Of a stretch of 64,000 bases of DNA, positions 56,501 to 64,000 are shown in pieces. A model generated the notes under the pieces. The model was not told where the DNA came from. It was given only the letters and a program-made list of their open reading frames with translations, and searched no databases. The DNA is taken from NCBI GenBank assembly GCA_961205875.1, contig OY540820.1, positions 11,718,001 through 11,782,000 on the forward strand, written 5' to 3'. The DNA is from Sialis fuliginosa (lineage: Eukaryota > Arthropoda > Insecta > Megaloptera > Sialidae). How positions within the stretch are numbered: position 1 is the first letter of the stretch; each line of letters begins with the position of its first letter. A program made the position numbers and the translations under genes.

Positions 56501-58897
56501 TATCACAAAATAAATAGCAAAGTTAATTTTAAATAAATAAAGTTGGTCAATTAAGTGAATACAAAAAGTAGATCAGTTAGGATACAAAATTATAATTGCA
56601 AAAAATCTTTCGTCAATCGTTTTGACTATTTTTTCATTCAGTTATATTTTCGAATTTAAAAAAAAATGTTTTATTTCATTAAAACTTTAAGCATATGAAC
56701 TGAAAATATTAGAATAAATAAAACTTATTTCTTCCTCTCTTGTTTCATTTTACAATCTTTTATTTCTTTAAAGCTCCCACGCAAAAAAAGTTTTTTTCCA
56801 TTGTAATTGGAAAACGACCAAAACAACAATGTAAAAAGTATTAAATTTTGGCTTTGTACATTTGCTGTAGTAGAATGCTATTTTAGAAACATGAAAAGGA
56901 GTTTCAATAAATTGTCCTGACAAGTTTTGAAATGAAAATGAAATAATATTATTTTTCTTTATATTTCTTTGTGTATATTTTTAGAAGTTAATTTGATATT
57001 CTAGCCGCATATGCGCTACAGTTTTTTTATATTTTTACACTTATTTTCGTAACTTAATCTATGAAACAAAATAAAAATGTACTATAAAGTAATTAAGGCT
57101 GGGTTGTATTTTAAATTGTGATAAATGTTTCCATTTCCACAATATAATAAAAATTGGTTACACATTTTTTTATCCTCTGACATAATCAGTTAGATACATA
57201 CATACGTTTTGAGTTAAGTAAAATTTTGTAAAAAATACTTCCTTGCCATATCCGAAAGATAAGGGAAGCTGTAATTATTTTCGAAGGCAGAATAATTTTT
57301 ATTATTTATATTTTTTTTATCTGATTTCAAAATTTCCACTTGATCTTTCTATTTCAGGACAAAACAATAAGTTTTCAAGGTGTATCAATCTGTATGTCTG
57401 TCCGTGAATCTGTCCCTTGTCATATGCATGGACCACTCAGCTAATTTTAATGAAACTTGCTGTAATAGTTAAATCTGGTTAATAGATGACCTCATATAAA
57501 AATTGTGTATAGGGGAAGGGGCGATATCAAAAATTGTTATTTTTGCAATTTTTTTTTCAGACCATTATATTTTCTATAAAAAAATTCACAAGTATCGTCA
57601 TATAGAATCAATTTTCTGTCATAAAAATGATCTTAGCAGAAATAAATTTTGAATAATTTTCAATAATATATGGGTATTTTGTCTTACTGTAATGAGATTT
57701 TTATTTATCTCGAGATAAAATATTTTAAAGAAAATAAATTAAAGGAGTTTTATACTATACTCTATTTCATTTAAGTTTGTAGTGGTTACCGGGGTTTCGC
57801 GAAATCGCACTGTTAAAAAACCTCAGCAATCAATGCAAACTTAAATGAAACAGAGTAAAGCTTAGACAAGGAAAGATAAAGGACAAATAACACATTACCT
57901 AGCGTTGTTACCATATCGCACCATGAAAAATCGCACCACGGATCATTGGCGTATCATTCAGATTTTAAAATAAATATCAATTGTTTTGAATTATAAAATT
58001 AATTAATAAAAAATGTTTTATATTGAGTTTAAAAATATTTCAGTGATAATTGATTAACAGAGAAACGTCTATTTGAAACTATCATCTCTCATACATACTA
58101 AATTCAATTGTAATTTAAAGCATATTTGCATATTATAAATTTTCAACTGACGCCTATGGGATAATATGCGGTTTTGACAATTAAAACAAGATGGCCGCCG
58201 ACAAATTTTGGTAACACTTTCATATACGAGCTGGCATTGGTTGTTATGTATCCATAGTATTTCCTAATCTAAGGAGTAAAGTATAACCGAATAATGTTCA
58301 TTTATAATTTCTTGAATGCGCAACTGAATAAAATAGGGTAGCATACAAGACGAGACCAGGTAAGTTTCGTCTCGTCTCAGTTTTTGGAACTCAAATTGTC
58401 TCGGTCTAGAATTTTACAACTGATAGTCTCGTAGTCGGTTTCTTCCCGTTCCATTGGCATAACCAGAGGAAGTAAAAAAAAATACCGATTATTTTTTTAT
58501 TTGTGGTGCAACTGAATAACCTTTGCTCTTCAATTCACAAAATACTCTCAATATTTCGACGTTTTCTTAAATTTTCACAAAACGATTGAGAGGGGGGGAA
58601 GGGGGGCATTTACAAACGAATGTAGATATCTATATTTATAACACACCACTCTGCTCGTTTCGAGTCAATATTTTGTAGGATTTTAAAACAATAAATATTA
58701 AAGTTACTATATTATTATATAAGCTATTATAATTATTTTTACCAGCCCCTAAAATTTCAACTTTCCTCTTAAAATGGTATAAATATTTGCAAGTCTGATA
58801 GACTTGGAGCCATGACTAATGTCAAGGTCGTTAGAAAGCACTATTGGTTTAATGTTTTATTTCTATTAGGATTTATTCTATTAACTTCTGAATGAAT
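56501..58897. other. Non-coding stretch with two hairpins
   Basis: Bases 57763-57856 form an inverted pair (CTATTTCATTTAAGTTTG / CAAACTTAAATGAAACAG). Bases 57350-57420 look like a non-LTR tail (GTATGTCTGTCCGTGAATC). The hairpin at 58346-58378 repeats the one at 56.1 kb. A GGGGGGGAAGGGGGG tract is at 58591-58606. No gene seen. Confidence 0.4.
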
Positions 58898-59163
58898 CAG
58901 TGGCGTAGATAGGGGGGGGGGGGGATTGAGATGATCAATCGCCCCCCATGAGAAAACTTTAAAATTAGAAGGAATAAAATAGTAGAAGCAAATAGGAAAA
59001 ATTGGGAAGTTAAGAGTAAAAAAAAGTAGACTAAGTACACTTTATATGATCAAAAAAAAAAGAAAAGTTTTTTTATTATAATATTGTTTTTTATAGTAAT
59101 GTTTTTAATTTTACATATCATATCCCCCCCCCCCCCCATTGCAAAAAGCTATCTACGCCACTG
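58898..59163. mobile_element. hAT-type MITE, 266 bp, with G and C runs
   Basis: Termini CAGTGGCGTAGATAG / CTATCTACGCCACTG, flanked by a perfect 8-bp duplication GAATGAAT. A G run lies just inside the left end and a C run just inside the right end, so the ends can pair further. One of the best-defined elements in the window. Confidence 0.85.
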
Positions 59164-59324
59164 GAATGAATCAATTAAAAGAATGTTGTATTGAAAATAT
59201 TGTTTTAAGAATTACACATGAATAAAAATGAATTAAACAAGACGTTAAGTGATAATTTACTCAACCCTACGTGCTGAGCCGTTTCCAAATATCTGATTTT
59301 CACACATCGTTTGAGTTAACAGAA

Positions 59325-59470
59325 TCTTTAGTACACGGGCAACACCGACTGAGCGATGTCGACTTGCGTATAGTGGCGGCGCATAGCGGCATTCGCTAGA
59401 AGCACGACGTCGTGTATTTTTGTTAGGTTATGTGTGAAATGTGACACTGCCAGAGCTTGTATTGGGATAT
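59325..59470. promoter_or_regulatory. GC-richer island, possible promoter or untranslated exon
   Basis: CpG-rich around GTGGCGGCGCATAGCGGC and AGCACGACGTCGTG, in AT-rich surroundings, without an open frame. Could mark the start of a gene outside the window. Confidence 0.25.
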
Positions 59471-60929
59471 TTGTGACCAATTGTTTCAATCTGTGTTAAT
59501 ATTTGAACTGAAATATTAGTTTGTGTATTGGTAATTCAGTTTTTTATATAAAAAAACGTATAAATGAGTGAATTTGATTTGTTTTATTGTTTTCACACAA
59601 CTTTATAATGATTTCTTATTTTTTCTTTTTTATTATGAAAATTATATGGCTATTTCGTTTTATTAAAATGTGTATACAAAAAGAATACAATTTTTAAATG
59701 TCATATTTTATAAGTAAAAATAGAAGCTAAAATTAAATAAAAATAATTTCATCATTACAAATTGTGACATTAAAATAATGTTTTTTATATCAAAAGATGC
59801 TATAATTTAAATTATTTACATATTTTTTTATTAGAAGACAGATTTATTTGTGATTCACCATAAAGAAATCATTTGAAATTTTCTTTTAAGTTTTCTATTT
59901 AAAAAAATAACGTCAACATTTTTATAGTACGTATGTTTTTTATAAAGCTGTTAACATTTTTGTATAGAGACTTGTAATAAAAAACAAATGTGATTTTGAC
60001 CAGGATATTTTATAATTTTGAGTTGTTAGTCGATGACATTTTTATATTTTGTGGATACTGTTTTTGTTGAAATGATTTTTATGATTGTGAAAAATATAAT
60101 TCAGAAAAAGCGCAGAAGATTATTAAAGTATATTACTGATTTATATCAAAAGGTAAGATTTTATTTGTCCTTTTTTTAAAAATATTTTAGTTTTACAAAT
60201 GTTTTTTCGATGCACCAGATGCAAATATATCTAATCTATTTAAACTGATGTATAAGGGTAGAAAAAAAATTAAAATTTTAAATGCAAAAGCATTTTCAAT
60301 TTTGTAGATATATGTTAATATAGAAAACTATGTTTTTTTCAAAATTCAACAATTTTATTTATCGTATCAAATAATATAAAAAAATTTAAAAAAATTGGTA
60401 CGCTGGAGGAAAACATTACTAATTTGTACATTTTTCATTTTGTTTGTTTAATTTTTAATTGATATAACTCATAAATGTGGTTGTTAAACAAGGATCTTTT
60501 AGGTAACAGCCAGGGGTCTACAGATGAAAGTCTGAGTTTCAGGAATACCCTTTCAAATAAACGAAGGGGTCCCCAAAACTATACTAAATTATGTAGGTTT
60601 GCGGGTTTGCACTGGTTTTAAAATTATTGTCATATAATTTTAATGTAATATTTAACAAATAAGTGAAATGTGGAATATTTTAAATAAAATAACGTTCTTG
60701 TGTTATCAAATAAATTAGCTGTATTTTTTCAGTTTTTTACTTAGTTTTATGTAAATACTATGTACATATATCTATATTTAAAATTTGTTTAGTTCAAAGA
60801 ATTTTGCAATTAACTTAATGTACTTATTTTCCGGTAACATCAAAAGAAAATATGTAATGTAATTTTATTTAGGTTTTACTTTTTATCATACTTCTATTTT
60901 TAACATATAATTAGAACTATGATACGTAC
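59471..60929. other. Non-coding stretch
   Basis: Very AT-rich, no frames or recognisable repeats. Confidence 0.45.
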
Positions 60930-61235
60930 CATGGGCGCCCGGAGGGGGGTGCAAGGAGGTGCACTTGCACCCCCCTGGCAAAAAAGAAAAAATTAAGAAA
61001 TACAATTTTTATTTTAAAATTCACTCTTTGAATAGCAGTTTAAATCATGAACTTTCTGGGCTGCAGGTCAGAATAAAAAACTGAAGACCTTTTTTTTTAG
61101 TCATGTTAATTTCAGTGCTGGTTTATTATTACAAAATTATTATTATTATTTTTTTAGATTATCCTCGCGAGCCGCATGTAATTTAATTAATATCTAGAAG
61201 CACCCCCTCTGAAAGAAATTCTGCTGGCGCCCATG
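60930..61235. mobile_element. hAT-type MITE, 306 bp
   Basis: Termini CATGGGCGCC / GGCGCCCATG, with GGGGGGTGCAAGGAGGTGCA inside the left end and its CCCCCT-type partner inside the right. Flanks ATACGTAC and ATACGAAC are an 8-bp duplication with one mismatch. Confidence 0.75.
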
Positions 61236-61313
61236 ATACGAACATATAGTAATTTCTCGTTTGTATAAATAGAGCTAGTTCAAAATACCTGCAATTTGTT
61301 CGGGGTATCTATA

Positions 61314-62003
61314 CCTTTTAGAGTATGATTTCACACTTATGAAATATAATTTCACATTAACGAAAACAGATTTCACATTAAAGAAAACTGATTTCACACG
61401 AATGAAAACAGAATTCACAAAAATTGAGATTAATATAAACAAATCGATGCAGATTTAAAAGTTTTTTATTCCTTATAATATTAAATACACTTGTTAATTA
61501 TATCACATTTCAATAAGGTCTTCCTGGCGCATTGATGCAGCATAATATCGTTCGACATGGTTTGCATAGCCTAGATATTGTGAAATCTCTTGAATTGCCA
61601 CATTAGCAATGTTTTTTTATGTGGAGTTCCTTTAAATCGTCTGTAAAACGACATATCCAGGGAAGAATGCATGACATATTGAATATACATCAAGCACTAA
61701 TCATTTCAGAATTTTTAATACGTATTCTGGAAGACATTGCTCTTTGTCAAACGATATTATTATGTTGCATCAATACGCCAGGAAGATCTTATTAAATGTG
61801 TGGTTTTCGTAACCCCTGTGTAGGATCCTAGGGTTAATATAATAAGAAATAAAAAACCTTTAAATATGTATTATTTTGTTGAAATTAATTTTACACTTGA
61901 CAAATTAATTTTCCTATATGTGAATTCTGTTTTCATTTGTGTGAAATCTGTTTTCGTTAATGTGAAATTATGTTTCATAAGTGTGAATTCATACTGTAAA
62001 AGG
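61314..62003. mobile_element. Palindromic element with TTTCACA subterminal repeats
   Basis: The left end carries five or six units of the type ATTTCACAnnAAnGAAAAC; the right end carries the inverse with one unit fewer. A second inverted pair sits inside: CCTGGCGCATTGATGCAGCA near 61523 and TGTTGCATCAATACGCCAGG near 61760. The whole 690 bp is therefore a nested imperfect palindrome. No coding sequence. Superfamily unknown. Confidence 0.65.
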
Positions 62004-63300
62004 CATAGTACTATAGCAGAGATTTTCTGACTGACTGCATTGATTTTTAAATGGCTTTAATTAAAATTTTTGGTTATTTTATGTAAGTATGTATTTCAAT
62101 TCTTTATCTTGATTCTTTGCCTTTCTGAAGACGTCTCGGCTAAGAATTTGAAAAGTACTATTTATTATGTAAAGCTATCAAGTTTCTTGGTTGATGGTGT
62201 GCGAACAAGTACAATTATTCCAATAACAGTATAAATAACGATTATAAGTTATAATAAATAGACTTTAAATGTCTTAAATCTGTCACAAACCTACCAACGG
62301 TACTGTCGTTAAATCACATTTTAATAATTGAATGTGTGTAACTGAGTAAGTTTGCCAAAGGATTTTCTGTGTGTTTGTTCAGATATAAAGAGAACAACTA
62401 TTAATTATGCTGATTTGTCAGAGAGATCAAACGTCCAGCCATTGATCGAACAATAAAAACCGAAATAAACCGCCACGGTTTGATTTGAAAAGCCAGACGT
62501 TCGTTTTTTATTGTTCGTTTGTTTAAAATGCCGTACAGTTTTATGATTGCTGTTAAAAAAGACTGGGAGTCGATTTTATAATAATATATACATACTCGTA
62601 TATGTTCTTATTCTTTCTCTTTCTTATAAACATTTTCAAACTTTCTACTTGTAATTTTTCAACTGGATGTACATTTTTTGTAGTACATATATCTTTTTAT
62701 ACAACATATAATATATTTTATAATTTACAACTACACAAATTAGCTTTTACAACTGCAGTTTTAATTTTTAGAACTGCAGAAACAAGCTACAACTACACAC
62801 TAAAATAACGCCTGGTTTGTTAGTAATATGTATAAATGAAATAAAAATGCGGGTTCATTTTAGTTTTAGGGGTTACGTATATAATATATCTTATTTTATC
62901 ACAAATGTGAATGCAATATACGGTACTTGTATTATTATTATATCTGTTTATGTATATGTATTCTAAAATTAGAAAATTACATTACAAACATTTTCGAGAT
63001 TAAGGGCGAACTATTGTTTATAAACAAAACAAACTAATGTATTCAAATTGCAACCCTTTGTTTCTGGTATGCATCTATAATCCATCAATCTAACATTAAT
63101 TAACCTCGGATTCTAACTATCCCATGAATTTACAAATGTAATGTAATGTAATGTAGAATGAAGATTGTAGATTTTAGGAAAATTAGATCAAAATTCTATT
63201 ATCTATATTCTATGTATAACTATGGCTAGGAAATTTATATTACTAAATTAATTGAGTTTTTTGAGAATTAAAAAAAAAACGTGGAATTAATTTTACAATA
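62004..63300. other. Non-coding stretch
   Basis: A small inverted pair around 62448-62512 (CGAACAATAAAAA / TTTTTATTGTTCG) and an ATGTA pentanucleotide run at 63137-63156. The frame at 62602-62808 is T-rich and not convincing. Confidence 0.4.
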
Positions 63301-63837
63301 AGGTACTTGCACTAGTCTTGGATATGACCCCTGTAATAGCTATTTTTTAATTAAATGTACCGAATTAGAAATATTTGTTTATATTTGATTACTACCATTT
63401 CTGAATATGAATCTATATACATTTAACTGTCTTACAGCGTGATTTGATGACAATCGGCCAATAGGTGTCAAAATAGTGGACATTAGTATGATTTATTTAG
63501 CAACTGCTTTACATTGTTTCGTTGACATTTCTTTCTTTTATATATTTTGTGTCATAGTACTTATCATTTTGTAATCATTAGCAAGTGTGTCCATCACTGC
63601 GTGCTTATTACTTGTTTTACTTTAACCATATTACTGGAGAAAAAACATAAACAAAATAAAATGTTATAATTTAAAATAACAAACTATATTTTTGGACTTT
63701 GGTAATTAAATTGATTAAATATAATGTTACTCGTTTTATTAGTAACATGAGTTCATGAAAATTATAAAAACGAAGCCCGTAAATAACAAAAACAGTAAAC
63801 TTTGCTCTTATAACGGCCATAACTGGTGGCAGTACCT
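63301..63837 (+). mobile_element. MITE-A copy 7, with 10-bp flanking direct repeats
   Basis: Ends AGGTACTTGCACTAGTCTTG and ACTGGTGGCAGTACCT. The exact 10-mer TTTTACAATA abuts both ends (63291-63300 and 63838-63847), unlike the plain TA of other copies. The interior has the family order, including CAATCGGCCAATAGGTGTC. Confidence 0.75.
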
Positions 63838-64000
63838 TTTTACAATAATTCACCACTATTTGAAATACTATACTACACATGTTCTGTATTAAAAAACAAA
63901 ATACCATTTATAAATGTTAATATAACTACAAATGTTTTAAAGAAAAATTATTTTATATATTTTGGATTTGTGCCAGATTTTTTCTCTGGGTTTTTCCTAA

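Noticed and set aside
1-64000. tRNA genes, rRNA, CRISPR arrays, bacterial operons
   Set aside because: No GGTTCGANNCC-type B box in tRNA context, no regularly spaced repeats, and no prokaryotic gene layout were seen.

Overview
The window is AT-rich eukaryotic nuclear DNA, most probably from an insect. Evidence for this: small exons with GT/AG introns (one of 65 bp), a secreted Gly-rich protein of structural type, an arthropod-style two-pore-domain potassium channel, and dense remnants of hAT, Tc1/mariner, PIF/Harbinger and foldback elements plus non-LTR-like tails. Dispersed tails ending in AACAGCTAGT and repeats bounded by AGGGTTCCGTA/TACGGAACCCT are common in Lepidoptera and relatives, but I cannot fix the order from sequence alone. 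Nothing bacterial (operons, Shine-Dalgarno sites, CRISPR) is present.

Left end (1-2431, minus strand): the 5' coding part of a gene for a secreted Gly/Pro-rich protein. A signal-peptide exon (2431-2284), a linker exon (1303-963) and a long repeat exon (897 to beyond base 1) join in a single frame. An apparent stop after the linker exon lies inside a 65-bp intron. The start codon is in an unlocated upstream exon; a weak candidate lies near 15.5 kb.

Middle (2.4-32.2 kb): about 30 kb without a convincing gene, filled with mobile-element debris. It includes several copies of a TA-flanked MITE (called MITE-A here), a Tc1/mariner-like MITE, a 1.46-kb foldback element with nearly identical 0.5-kb arms, a 629-bp PIF/Harbinger derivative with a broken transposase fragment, and a frameshifted pseudogene of a repeated insect protein family. 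A few GC-richer islands may be promoters or untranslated exons.

Right of centre (32.2-38.5 kb, plus strand): the last five coding exons of a two-pore-domain (K2P) potassium channel, from the second half of the first selectivity filter to the stop codon, 422 residues in all. The N-terminus, TM1 and first pore helix lie upstream and were not found. The channel has a long Arg/Ser/Gly-rich TM2-TM3 loop with an Asp run.

Right part (38.5-64 kb): again mostly mobile elements. Possible coding exons of unknown genes lie at 39.8-40.2 kb and 46.05-46.17 kb. Two items stand out. One is a perfect 50-bp inverted repeat at 43.6 kb enclosing a hammerhead-ribozyme-like core. The other is a 3-kb DNA transposon at 51.9-54.9 kb with a fossil two-exon gene, whose termini resemble those of MITE-A and which may represent the autonomous parent type of that family.
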